Translations under genes and position numbers: made by a program
Part shown: positions 19,367 to 26,987 of the stretch, one piece after another
Layout of the letters: each line of letters starts with the position of its first letter
Position numbering within the stretch: the first letter of the stretch is position 1
The notes under the pieces: generated by a model
Seen by the model: only the letters and a program-made list of their open reading frames with translations
Told to the model about the DNA's origin: nothing
Databases searched by the model: none
Assembly (NCBI RefSeq): GCF_015767435.1
Contig: NZ_JADWOV010000293.1
Coordinates: forward strand, 82,002-146,001
Direction: 5' to 3'
From: Polaribacter sp. BAL334
GTDB lineage: Bacteria > Bacteroidota > Bacteroidia > Flavobacteriales > Flavobacteriaceae
DNA: 64,000 nt

Positions 19367-19576
19367 GGTCTTTAAATACAAGGTTTCTACTTTTGCTCTT
19401 TCCCAAGGTGTTGTTCTTAAAAATTTGAGACTCGATTTGTAATTCGGGTTGTTTTGAAAACATTTTATCGGAATGAGTTGACCCAAAGTTTCCCAACCAT
19501 ATTCCAAATACAATTGCTCTAACATCGTCGCTAATTTGATGCCTTGCAATGGATTATTCACTTGTTCTTGACTCAT
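19346..19576 (-). CDS. VF530-like (DUF2132) small DNA-binding protein
   Basis: A 76-aa protein of the VF530/DUF2132 family. The family signature is clear: NPLQGIKLATMLEQLYLEYGWETLG, CFQNNPNYKSSLKFLRTTPWERAKVE and LYLKTL. VF530 from Aliivibrio has been reported as DNA-binding by structure, and the cellular role is unknown. Start chosen at MSQEQVNNPL (19576), one base after the stop of the preceding NAD(P)H-binding protein gene. This makes the pair translationally coupled. A longer frame to 19597 would overlap that gene. Confidence 0.85.
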   Translation of the reverse strand: MSQEQVNNPLQGIKLATMLEQLYLEYGWETLGQLIPIKCFQNNPNYKSSLKFLRTTPWERAKVETLYLKTLANKKG

Positions 19577-19577
19577 G

Positions 19578-20243
19578 TTAGTCTCTTGTACTTCCAATGT
19601 TTGCTATTTCATCAGAACTAAAAATAACTTGCTTATGATCTGAATTGGCAAGAGTTATCATGAAATTCGCAATCTTTTCTGGAGAAATCATTTTGTATTT
19701 TTTGAAGCCACCAATAAACAATGGATTGAGAAGACTCATTGCTACTTTTGCAATTCTTTCTCCCAATCGAAATTCGGTTCTATTTCCACCAATTAACGAA
19801 GGACGAAGTATATGCGTTTTCTGAATGTTCAGTGCTAAAATGGCTTGTTCCATCTCCCCTTTTGTTTTGTTGTAAAAAACGGCACTTGATGCATTGGCTC
19901 CCATAGCAGAAACCACTATAAAAGAGGGAATTCCGTTTTGTTTTGCCAAGCTTGCTGCCCCTACTGGAATTACGAAATCAATAGCTTTGTATTGCTCTTT
20001 TTCATTGGTTTTTGCAGCAGTTGTCCCAATACAACAAAAAACTTCATCTGCAGTAAAATCATCAGAAAAACTTGCTGGATGATGCAAATCAACAATGAAT
20101 TCAACTATTTTAGAGGACATCACGTTTGATGGACTTCTAGAAAATAGTTTAATAGCTTTGTAATTTGTATCCGCAAGTAGTTTTTGTAATAAAATGCTCC
20201 CTGTCAATCCTGTAGCTCCTAAAATAATGGCAGTTTTCCCCAT
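19578..20243 (-). CDS. NAD(P)H-binding atypical short-chain dehydrogenase-like protein
   Basis: A 221-aa protein of the NAD(P)H-binding (HTATIP2/TIP30-like) group. The N-terminal Rossmann motif is GATGLTGSILLQKLL (residues ~9-22); FSRSP after beta-2 suggests NADPH preference. VFCCIGTTAAKTNEKEQYKAIDF near 68-90, FIVVSAMGANASSAVFYNKTKGEMEQAI near 107-133 and HILRPSLIGGNR near 140 fit the family. The substrate is unknown. Its ATG overlaps the stop of the aminopeptidase gene in a TAATG arrangement, so it is probably translated from the same mRNA. Confidence 0.82.
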   Translation of the reverse strand: MGKTAIILGATGLTGSILLQKLLADTNYKAIKLFSRSPSNVMSSKIVEFIVDLHHPASFSDDFTADEVFCCIGTTAAKTNEKEQYKAIDFVIPVGAASLAKQNGIPSFIVVSAMGANASSAVFYNKTKGEMEQAILALNIQKTHILRPSLIGGNRTEFRLGERIAKVAMSLLNPLFIGGFKKYKMISPEKIANFMITLANSDHKQVIFSSDEIANIGSTRD

Positions 20244-21862
20244 TATTTATCCAAATCAGGCAAAACAAATGCATCCAAAACTGATTTCTTAGTCATCATT
20301 TTTTCGATTTCTTCAGTAGTTCTTGGTGCTTCTGCAGATAGATTTATAGGACCATTTTTTGTCACCAAAATATCATCTTCAATTCGGATGCCTATTCCCC
20401 ACCATTTTTTATCACACGGACTTCCATTTGGAATGTATATTCCAGGTTCCATAGTGACAATCATGTTCTCTTCAAAATTGACATAATTTCCTGGGTCATG
20501 CACGTCTAAACCAATGTGATGTGAAGTTCCATGAGGAAAATAATTGTGTCTTTCATCAATCGATTTGATGATTCCTAATTTGAATAATCCTTCATTGATG
20601 ATTTTTCTGGCAGCTTGATTTGGTGCTTGCATACTACTTCCAATCGTGTATAAAGCAATCCCAGCTTCTTGCGCATTGTAAACCAAATCATAAATGGCTT
20701 TTTGTTCGGGAGTGAATTTTCCATTTGCAGGAATGGTTCTAGTCACATCCGCCGTAAAACCTCTGTATTCTGCTCCTAAATCCATCAAAACCAAGTCATT
20801 CCCCACTTTTGTTTGATTGTTTTCAACATAATGCAAAATACAACCATTGTTTCCAGCACCAACAATAGAAGGATATCCTTCATATTCTGCCCCATATTTT
20901 TTATACACAAACTCGTGAATTCCTTGCAATTCTGTTTCTGATAGATGAGGCTTCATGGCTTTCATCACTTCAATTTGACCAATGGCAGAAATACGCACCG
21001 CTTTTGTAATCAATTTTATTTCAGCTTCTGTTTTAATTTCACGCATGGTTGCTAAGTTTGTTTCCAAAAAAGCAAGGTCAATATTCGTTTTTGGTTTCAA
21101 TGCCAACGAGATTTTTTGCTTGATATCTTTACGCATCTCATTCGTTTTAGCAGTCTTAAACTGTTTGATGAGTTCGTCATTCTTAATATCCTCAAATTGA
21201 GAAGATAACCTATCGATAATATCAATTACATTTGCACTGCTTTCCACAGGTGTTTCTGCAATATTTGAATACACATATTCTTTGGGTCTTGACAAGAAAA
21301 TATCAGGATTGTAGCCAGCTTTTTGCTTGAAACTTTTCACCAAATCAAACACGTCAGCTGCATCACTCAAATTGCGGTAGTCATCATTGAATTTCTCAAT
21401 GAAAACTTTGTCAAACTTTTTAAAATCAATTGCATCTGCTAAAAAATCTTCTCCATTTTTAGCAACTTCAAAACCCAATTCTGATTTTGCGCCTTCTATT
21501 CCTAAGCGTTTTCCATTCCATTGCTCTGCTCTTGGGTCACGTTTTTGAACATATAAAATTTCATTGTACGAATTTCCTTTTTCATCTTTTTGATTTTCTG
21601 AAAACAACACCAAAACCGCATTTGGTTCTTTGTAACCAGTTAAATAATAAAAGTTTGGGTCTTGATGAAAGATAAAATCCACATCATTTGCTCTGTTTCT
21701 TATTGGGTTTGCAAAAACAACTGCCACTGAATTTTTAGGCATGTTAGATCGTAAAATATCACGTCTGTTTTTATGAAATTCTTTGGATAAATAATCTGTA
21801 GGTGTTTGTGAAAAACTGCAAAAAGTGATGAAAATCAATACGATGGAAAGAATGTTACGCAT
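20243..21862 (-). CDS. pepP: Aminopeptidase P family metallopeptidase, secreted
   Basis: A pita-bread-fold Xaa-Pro aminopeptidase (539 aa from this start) releasing an N-terminal residue before proline. A signal peptide is visible (MRNILSIVLIFITFCSFSQ), so it likely acts in the periplasm. The N-terminal creatinase-like domain has NSVAVVFANPIRNRANDVDF. Metal ligands are DLGAEYRGFTADVTRTIP (two Asp), HGTSHHIGLDVHD (His), MEPGIYIP (Glu) and RIEDDILVT (Glu). Start chosen at ATG 21862, because the reading frame upstream to 22045 runs across the gcvT promoter region and gcvT start and has no family match. Confidence 0.9.
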   Translation of the reverse strand: MRNILSIVLIFITFCSFSQTPTDYLSKEFHKNRRDILRSNMPKNSVAVVFANPIRNRANDVDFIFHQDPNFYYLTGYKEPNAVLVLFSENQKDEKGNSYNEILYVQKRDPRAEQWNGKRLGIEGAKSELGFEVAKNGEDFLADAIDFKKFDKVFIEKFNDDYRNLSDAADVFDLVKSFKQKAGYNPDIFLSRPKEYVYSNIAETPVESSANVIDIIDRLSSQFEDIKNDELIKQFKTAKTNEMRKDIKQKISLALKPKTNIDLAFLETNLATMREIKTEAEIKLITKAVRISAIGQIEVMKAMKPHLSETELQGIHEFVYKKYGAEYEGYPSIVGAGNNGCILHYVENNQTKVGNDLVLMDLGAEYRGFTADVTRTIPANGKFTPEQKAIYDLVYNAQEAGIALYTIGSSMQAPNQAARKIINEGLFKLGIIKSIDERHNYFPHGTSHHIGLDVHDPGNYVNFEENMIVTMEPGIYIPNGSPCDKKWWGIGIRIEDDILVTKNGPINLSAEAPRTTEEIEKMMTKKSVLDAFVLPDLDK

Positions 21863-21999
21863 ATTTATAAAATATTTTTTTGATTGGATTTCCAAATGTA
21901 CTATTATTTCTATGTTGACGATAAAAATTAACAAAATATTATTGACTCGTTTTCGTGTAAAATTCAATAATTTAGCCAAAAATTTAAGAATTCTATACA

Positions 22000-23085
22000 A
22001 TGAAAAATATTGCATTACACGAAGTTCATGAAGCTTTAGGCGCAAAAATGGTTCCTTTTGCAGGTTTTAACATGCCTGTTCAATATGAAGGCGTAACAAT
22101 AGAACATCACACAGTTCGTGAATCTGTGGGTGTTTTTGACGTGAGTCATATGGGTGAATTTTTGGTGGAAGGTGAAAATGCGTTGGCTTTGATTCAAAAA
22201 GTAACGTCAAATGACGCTTCAAAATTGGCTATTGGTGATGCACAATACAGCTGTTTTCCTAATGAAAATGGAGGAATTGTAGATGATTTGATTTGCTATA
22301 GAATCAAAGAAAATACCTATTTGCTGGTTGTAAATGCTTCCAATATTGACAAAGATTGGGCATGGATTTCTAAATATAATACAAGTTTTGGTGCTACGTT
22401 GCGCAATCTTTCTGATGACTATTCTTTGTTGGCTATTCAAGGACCAAAAGCTGTGGAAGCTATGCAATCGTTATCTTCTTTGGATTTAGCAGCCATCCCT
22501 TTTTACAAATTCAAAGTGGGGGATTTTGCAGGAATTGACTATGTAATCATCTCAGCAACAGGTTATACTGGTGCAGGAGGATTTGAAATCTATTGTAAAA
22601 ACAGCGAGGTAAAACAAATTTGGGATGCCGTTTTTGAAGCTGGAAAATCTTATGGAATCAAACCTATTGGATTGGCTGCCAGAGATACTTTGCGCACAGA
22701 AATGGGCTATTGCTTATACGGAAATGATATTGACGACACCACCTCTCCTATTGAAGCAGGTTTGGGTTGGATTACCAAATTCACAAAAGATTTTGTGAAT
22801 CACGAAGCATTGGCCAAACAAAAAGAAGACAAACCAACACGCAAATTGGTTGCATTTGAAATGGTTGAAAAAAGCATTCCAAGACACGATTACGAAATTT
22901 TAGATGCAAACGGCACTGTGATTGGAAAAGTAACTTCAGGAACGATGAGCCCAAGTTTGGGAAAAGGTATTGGAATGGGGTATGTTTCCTCGGAGTTTGT
23001 AAGTCTTGGGACTGAAATCTTTGTACAAATCAGAAAAAATGCCATGCCTGCGATTGTGGTAAAATTGCCTTTTTATAAAAGATAA
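22000..23085 (+). CDS. gcvT: Glycine cleavage system aminomethyltransferase (T-protein)
   Basis: A folate-dependent aminomethyltransferase of 361 aa, full length. It transfers the methylene group from the lipoyl H-protein to tetrahydrofolate and releases ammonia. Typical motifs: [16 protein letters not shown] near 17-32, [15 protein letters not shown] near 43, DDLICYRI near 93, [11 protein letters not shown] near 188, [21 protein letters not shown] near 222-242, and the C-terminal beta-barrel [19 protein letters not shown] near 312. It is divergent from the aminopeptidase P gene. GcvH and GcvP are not in this window. Confidence 0.95.
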   Translation: MKNIALHEVHEALGAKMVPFAGFNMPVQYEGVTIEHHTVRESVGVFDVSHMGEFLVEGENALALIQKVTSNDASKLAIGDAQYSCFPNENGGIVDDLICYRIKENTYLLVVNASNIDKDWAWISKYNTSFGATLRNLSDDYSLLAIQGPKAVEAMQSLSSLDLAAIPFYKFKVGDFAGIDYVIISATGYTGAGGFEIYCKNSEVKQIWDAVFEAGKSYGIKPIGLAARDTLRTEMGYCLYGNDIDDTTSPIEAGLGWITKFTKDFVNHEALAKQKEDKPTRKLVAFEMVEKSIPRHDYEILDANGTVIGKVTSGTMSPSLGKGIGMGYVSSEFVSLGTEIFVQIRKNAMPAIVVKLPFYKR

Positions 23086-23133
23086 TTTTAGCAGTTTAAC
23101 CTGTTAGGTGTCATTGAATTTAAAAATGAACTT

Positions 23134-23242
23134 GCCACGAATTCACAGATTTTTTACAAACATGAATCCTATAAATTTGAATTTTCATCAAAGATGAAAA
23201 CAATTTTTGTAATGAAATATTTAGAATTGGTGAATCCGTGGC
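23134..23242. repeat. Long hairpin of the CACGAATT intergenic family
   Basis: Outer arms GCCACGAATTCAC (23134-23146) and GTGAATCCGTGGC (23230-23242) pair with one mismatch. Inside is a second perfect hairpin, TTTTCATC-AAA-GATGAAAA near 23182-23200, plus a TTACAAA/TTTGTAA pairing. The right outer arm is followed by A8. It lies downstream of gcvT. Possible roles are a processed 3' end or a repeat element. Confidence 0.6.
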
Positions 23243-23333
23243 GAAAAAAAATCTATTTTACTTTCCAATAAAATATTTTCATTCAAAAAGTTAAAACCTA
23301 ACAATTATCAGTTTTTTAATTGTGGAGAGTTGT

Positions 23334-23341
23334 TACTTTTG
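23334..23341 (+). promoter_or_regulatory. Putative -7 box (TACTTTTG) upstream of the carbonic anhydrase gene
   Basis: Perfect TAnnTTTG match 23 bases before the ATG at 23365. It falls inside the longest possible reading frame and so supports the ATG at 23365 as the start. Confidence 0.5.
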
Positions 23342-23364
23342 GCAGCATCAAACAACTCAACCCA

Positions 23365-24144
23365 ATGAAAGCTTTTCATATCATCCCTTTAACGCTCTCG
23401 TTCATTATTGTATTTTCATGCAAACATTCTGAAACTCCTTCAAATCCTACCACTCACGAAAAACATTGGAGTTACTCAGGAGAAACCTCTCCAGAACATT
23501 GGATTGAGATAGAAAGGAACTCAGATTGCGATGGTAAAAGTCAATCTCCTATCAATATCATTCATAAAGATGCACAACTTTCAGAAGTAGCAAAAGAGTT
23601 ACTGATTCAGTATTCACCCACAACTTTGGTGAATAAAGTAGAAAATAATGGGCATTCTATTCAGTTTGATTTTGAATATGGAGATTCTATTTTCTATAAA
23701 AATGAGACTTTTTTCCTCAAACAAATTCACTTTCATGAACCCTCAGAACATAAAATAAATGGGGTGATTTATCCTATTGAAATGCATTTGGTTCATGTAA
23801 GCAAAACAAATAAAATTACAGTGTTGAGAATTTTGGGAGAAGAAGGAGAAGAAAGTGAACTTTTTGAATTTCTTGAAAGCTTTTTACCATTAAAAAATGG
23901 GAATTCAAAAACGATTCATCAAAAATTAGATCTTTCCAGTCTGTTTAAAAATGGGAAATCTTACTATTCGTATGAAGGTTCATTGACAACGCCCCCTTGT
24001 TCAGAAGGTGTGCATTGGGTGGTGTTTAAAACTCCCATCATTTTGTCGGAAGCCGAAGTTTTAAAACTCCAAAGCAATATGCCTGTCAACAATTACCGAA
24101 ATCAACAAGCGTTGAATAATCGAATTGTAACATATCATCGATAG
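23365..24144 (+). CDS. Alpha-type carbonic anhydrase lipoprotein
   Basis: A 259-aa zinc enzyme interconverting CO2 and bicarbonate in the periplasm or on the cell surface. The lipoprotein signal is MKAFHIIPLTLSFIIVFSC, Cys near residue 19. Alpha-class features: HWSYSGETSPEHW near 33-45, GKSQSPINI near 57-65, zinc ligands HFHEPSEH and MHLVH (the three His), and SYEGSLTTPPCSEGVHWVVFKTP near 200-222. The two conserved Cys (DCDGKSQSP and PPCSEG) may form the usual disulfide. It stands alone next to an accessory patch and may be horizontally acquired, though base composition shows nothing clear. Confidence 0.93.
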   Translation: MKAFHIIPLTLSFIIVFSCKHSETPSNPTTHEKHWSYSGETSPEHWIEIERNSDCDGKSQSPINIIHKDAQLSEVAKELLIQYSPTTLVNKVENNGHSIQFDFEYGDSIFYKNETFFLKQIHFHEPSEHKINGVIYPIEMHLVHVSKTNKITVLRILGEEGEESELFEFLESFLPLKNGNSKTIHQKLDLSSLFKNGKSYYSYEGSLTTPPCSEGVHWVVFKTPIILSEAEVLKLQSNMPVNNYRNQQALNNRIVTYHR

Positions 24145-24323
24145 CTTTTTGTGAACCACTAAATTCGATATTTGTCAATCCACCAAATCATTTTACTACA
24201 AGTGTTTTTGGTTGAATTTACAATGATAAATAGTTTGTATTAAAATAAAATAGTATTTTAGCAAAGGCGAAAAGTTTTTTTAAAAACCAAAAAAAAGTTA
24301 CATAAATCTGCGCCTATTAAATA

Positions 24324-24873
24324 GTTGGCTATAATATAAGAAACGAAAAAAATGGAAAAGATAGGATTGATATTTGGATTACTATTTATATTATTAGGAT
24401 TGATTTTTTTGACTTTAACATTGATTAATTTATACTTTAATGATAAAATAAAAGATTGGCAATCTTTAAACGCAAAAGTTTTGAAATCAAGTTTGACTGA
24501 AAAAAAAGAAGAATTTAATATTGATACAGATATTTATAGCAGTTCAACAAGAATAACGTACGAACAAAAAATTGAGTTTGAATATGACTATGATGGTGAA
24601 AAATATAAATCTGATAAAATCTATTATTTAGAATTCAATGAGTGGTTTTTGACTAATAATCAGAAAAAAGAACTATCTAAGAATTACTACAAAGATAAAC
24701 GGATAAATATTTATCTAAACCCTAAAGATAAGTGCAAAGCATTTTTGATTGATGAATTTCCGATAAATAAATTAATAATATATATGACTATTACTTTTAT
24801 CGCTGGATTATTTTTTCTTTTACAAGAATGGAATTATTTTTAGAATAAAACTGAAATAAATACTATAGCCAAC
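24324..24873. repeat. Inverted repeat GTTGGCTATA ... TATAGCCAAC flanking the DUF3592 gene
   Basis: The 10-base string GTTGGCTATA (24324-24333) and its exact reverse complement (24864-24873) bracket one gene. The arms resemble, with one deviation each, the GTTRRRY/RYYYAAC core sites of integron attC elements. Read as a cassette-like or repeat-bounded unit, this remains inference. Confidence 0.5.
24352..24843 (+). CDS. DUF3592-like two-helix membrane protein
   Basis: A 163-aa protein with one membrane helix at each end (about residues 5-28 and 140-158) and a hydrophilic middle carrying WQSLNAKVLKSSLTEK, IEFEYDYDGEKYKSDKIYY and INIYLNPKDKCKAFL, which match the DUF3592 pattern. Function unknown. 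It starts 18 bases after an inverted-repeat arm and ends 20 bases before the other, so the gene fills the unit almost fully. Very A-rich codon use (AAA, GAA, ATA), stronger than in housekeeping neighbours, hints at transfer. Confidence 0.75.
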   Translation: MEKIGLIFGLLFILLGLIFLTLTLINLYFNDKIKDWQSLNAKVLKSSLTEKKEEFNIDTDIYSSSTRITYEQKIEFEYDYDGEKYKSDKIYYLEFNEWFLTNNQKKELSKNYYKDKRINIYLNPKDKCKAFLIDEFPINKLIIYMTITFIAGLFFLLQEWNYF

Positions 24874-24990
24874 AAAGACGTGTATAAAAAATTGCTATTT
24901 TTAGCTAACTCAAAAGTTGTTGCTTGTTTGCCAGCTTCCGATTTTCCTTCGGAAAATCCTCGTGGATTAATCCGCAACAAAACTATAGCC
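24862..24990. repeat. Dispersed-repeat-like structured element between DUF3592 and ParDE genes
   Basis: A direct repeat ACTATAGCC (24862-24870 and 24982-24990) encloses about 110 bases that fold: GATTTTCC-TTC-GGAAAATC is a perfect 8-bp hairpin at 24940-24958, with outer pairing of GTTGTTGC (about 24917) to GCAACAAAAC (about 24975). By recollection very similar text ending in 'CTCGTGGATTAATCCGCAAC' is found near accessory genes in many Bacteroidota. Not verified here. Confidence 0.5.
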
Positions 24991-25043
24991 TAGTAAGTTA
25001 ACTGCAATTTTATTTCCTAGAAAAAATAAATTTTTCTTTTATT

Positions 25044-25062
25044 GTTACCAAATTTTGGTAAC
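25044..25062. promoter_or_regulatory. Palindromic operator of the ParDE operon
   Basis: A perfect 19-base palindrome: arms GTTACCAAA and TTTGGTAAC around a single central T. It overlaps a promoter-like TAACTTTA box at about 25059-25066 and sits 21 bases before the antitoxin ATG. This is the expected place for autorepression by a ribbon-helix-helix antitoxin. Confidence 0.75.
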
Positions 25063-25083
25063 TTTACAAAAAATAAGAAGATT

Positions 25084-25332
25084 ATGGGACGTAATACATC
25101 AGTTTCACTTGGCAACTATTTTGAAAATTTTGTCGATAATAGAGTTTCTGAAGGCAGATTCAAAAATGCTAGCGAAGTTATTCGCGCAGGTTTAAGATTA
25201 TTGGAAGAAGAAGAGAGCAAAATAATTGCTCTTAAGAATGCTATCAATGAAGGAATTGAAAGTGGAATAGCAAAAGACTTTGATCCTAAAAAACATCTTG
25301 AATCATTGAAAGCTAAAAAAAGAAATGGCTAA
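25084..25332 (+). CDS. parD: ParD-family ribbon-helix-helix antitoxin
   Basis: An 82-aa type II antitoxin. The N-terminal ribbon-helix-helix DNA-binding part is GRNTSVSLGNYFENFVDNRVSEGRFKNASEVIRAGLRLLEEEE (residues 2-45), and the C-terminal tail (IESGIAKDFDPKKHLESLK) would wrap the toxin. Start chosen at ATG 25084. A longer frame from 25042 would be read through the operator. Its stop overlaps the toxin start by 8 bases (25325-25332), a usual TA arrangement. Confidence 0.92.
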   Translation: MGRNTSVSLGNYFENFVDNRVSEGRFKNASEVIRAGLRLLEEEESKIIALKNAINEGIESGIAKDFDPKKHLESLKAKKRNG

Positions 25333-25624
25333 CTATTATTTAACCAACAAAGCAGTAGACGATTTAACTAAGATTTGGGAGTATACTTACGAAGTTTGGT
25401 CTGAAAATCAAGCTGACAAATACTATACGGAATTACTTGAAGCTTGTCAAATATTGGATGAAAATCAAGATTACGGAAAAAACTATGAAGAAATTAGTAC
25501 AGAAATTTTTGGTTACAAATCTGGTCAACACTTGATATTTTATAGAAAACAAAGCGAGAAAGAAATTGAAATTACAAGATTCTTACATTCTCGTATGGAC
25601 TTGAAAAATAGAATTCAAGAATAA
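25325..25624 (+). CDS. parE: ParE/RelE-family toxin
   Basis: A 99-aa toxin of the ParE type. The family pattern is clear: YYLTNKAVDDLTKIWEYTYEVWSENQADKYYTELLEACQIL (residues 3-43), then the core YKSGQHLIFYRKQSEKEIEITRFLHSRMDLKNRI. ParE toxins act on DNA gyrase, whereas RelE toxins cleave mRNA; the length, ParD partner and IWEYT motif favour ParE. The symbol here is the toxin and should not be confused with the topoisomerase IV parE at 10848. Translation is coupled to the antitoxin by overlap. Confidence 0.92.
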   Translation: MANYYLTNKAVDDLTKIWEYTYEVWSENQADKYYTELLEACQILDENQDYGKNYEEISTEIFGYKSGQHLIFYRKQSEKEIEITRFLHSRMDLKNRIQE

Positions 25625-25634
25625 AAACAACAGC

Positions 25635-25689
25635 CAACATCATCTAGCGTCAATAGCGAGGTCACAGCTATCAGGAAAATATGATGTTG
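25635..25689. repeat. Inverted repeat downstream of the toxin gene
   Basis: CAACATCAT (25635-25643) and ATGATGTTG (25681-25689) form a perfect 9-bp stem, with a short TAGC/GCTA pairing inside. It begins 10 bases after the toxin stop. GTTAGGT (25788-25794), a match to the GTTRRRY core, lies 100 bases further. Either a terminator-like 3' structure or a cassette-boundary relic. Confidence 0.35.
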
Positions 25690-25807
25690 AAATAAAATTT
25701 TGGTTATATTTCTTTGAAATCGATGTCGCATTCTATGATAAAAGACAAACAAATAATCACATTCCCCACAATTCTATGAAACCAAAAGTTAGGTGTAAAA
25801 CTGCCAT

Positions 25808-26731
25808 TTAGTCCAACTCATTTAAAATTTTAAAAACGTTTTCAGTGTCAAATAAAGCAGTTCCTTCTGCCATTGTTGTTGCTGAACCACAAGCAATGCC
25901 CATACGCAAAAGGTCTTTCATACTACTGTTGTTTATCAAAGCATACACCATACCTGCTACCATGCTATCTCCTGCTCCTACAGTACTTTTTACCTTTACT
26001 AATGGTGCAGGCTGATGAATTTTTCCGTTTTTATAAAACAGGGTTGCTCCAGAAGCGCCCAAAGAAACCACAACAATTTCAGCAGCGCCCTTGTTTATTA
26101 GTTCTTTTGCTGCAGCTTCCATGGTTTGTAGGTTTAATTCATTGTTACCAGTAAGTGTTGCCAATTCGCCAATATTTGGTTTGATGAGAAAAACTCCTTC
26201 TTGAACGGCAACCTCTAATGATTCACCTGAAGTATCAATAATAACTTTACTGTTTTTATGCTTACAAATTTGAATGATCTCTTTTATAAATTGAGCATTC
26301 AATCCATCAGGTAGGCTTCCGCTAATTACTGAAATCTTTGGAAAATCGGTGATGGATTCTAATGTTTTTAATAATGCTTTTTGCTCAGATTCAGTGCAAG
26401 ATAGACCTGGAAAACCGAATCTGAACTGTTGCTGATTCAAGCTGTCAACCACAATGAAGTTTTCTCGTGTTTCATTTTCAACAGGAAAGGGCATTGTTTG
26501 TAAATTTTCATTTTGAAGAAGTGTTTCCAATAATTTTCCTGTTCTACCTCCAGATATAAATAAAGTGAGAGCCTCTACTTTAAGTCTTTTGAGTGCTCGC
26601 GAAACATTAATACCACCACCTCCTGGTTCGTATTTTGGGATGTTGCAACGCAATTTTTTTTCTGGAACGATGCCTTTTACAGAAGTGCTTTTATCTACAC
26701 AAGGATTGATGGTTATCGTTAATGCCTTCAT
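25808..26731 (-). CDS. PfkB-family hexose-phosphate kinase (1-phosphofructokinase-like)
   Basis: A ribokinase-fold sugar kinase of 307 aa. The sequence opens with LTITINPCVDKSTSV (typical of 1-phosphofructokinase, LacC and PfkB), then the sugar-binding GGGGINVSRALKRLKVEA near 37-54, and the catalytic anion-hole motif VGAGDSMVAGMVYAL near 250-265 with the catalytic Asp. Substrate could be fructose-6-phosphate, fructose-1-phosphate or tagatose-6-phosphate. No phosphotransferase (PTS) genes are nearby, so a fructose-specific PTS role is not supported. It lies downstream of transketolase on the same strand, but a 256-base gap and a hairpin separate them. Confidence 0.85.
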   Translation of the reverse strand: MKALTITINPCVDKSTSVKGIVPEKKLRCNIPKYEPGGGGINVSRALKRLKVEALTLFISGGRTGKLLETLLQNENLQTMPFPVENETRENFIVVDSLNQQQFRFGFPGLSCTESEQKALLKTLESITDFPKISVISGSLPDGLNAQFIKEIIQICKHKNSKVIIDTSGESLEVAVQEGVFLIKPNIGELATLTGNNELNLQTMEAAAKELINKGAAEIVVVSLGASGATLFYKNGKIHQPAPLVKVKSTVGAGDSMVAGMVYALINNSSMKDLLRMGIACGSATTMAEGTALFDTENVFKILNELD

Positions 26732-26847
26732 AGTATACTCATTATGATTTATGAATTTTTATTATTTTGAAACTTTTACCCTGTTATCCCGGATTTAAGA
26801 TTCAAATTCATCTTGTTTTAAGTTGCCAAAATATGAATCCATAGGAT

Positions 26848-26931
26848 TCAAATAGCTAAAGATTTTTTTTGTAAAGCGTATTTGATACCAAAAGGGTCGC
26901 ACCAATCAATCCATAACCACTGTGCAAAAAA
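26848..26931 (-). pseudogene. Remnant of the C-terminal end of a VOC (glyoxalase-fold) protein
   Basis: On the minus strand, 27 codons ending in TGA read FFAQWLWIDWCDPFG followed by IKYALQKKSLAI. The W-x-D-x-x-DPFG-x-x-(W/Y)-x-L pattern is typical of the last strand of vicinal-oxygen-chelate proteins. There is no start, and the upstream part is not recognisable. Part of the fragment is repeated in inverse orientation at 26948-26960, giving a hairpin. Confidence 0.4.
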
Positions 26932-26966
26932 TGTACAAACCCTTGTGGGATTGATTGGTGGTTTTA
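26900..26966 (-). terminator. Hairpin downstream of the transketolase gene
   Basis: A perfect 13-bp inverted repeat (26900-26912 with 26948-26960) with a 35-base loop, which has some further CCAC/GTGG pairing. It lies 28 bases after the transketolase stop on the minus strand. No long T-run follows on that strand, so termination is only possible, not certain. It may instead be an mRNA-stabilising end. Confidence 0.4.
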
Positions 26967-26987
26967 TTTAAAAAGATTATGAAGTAA

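Noticed and set aside
20243..22045. A 61-residue N-terminal extension of aminopeptidase P
   Set aside because: The extension overlaps the gcvT promoter and start on the other strand, and the downstream MRNILSIVLIF signal peptide is a natural start.
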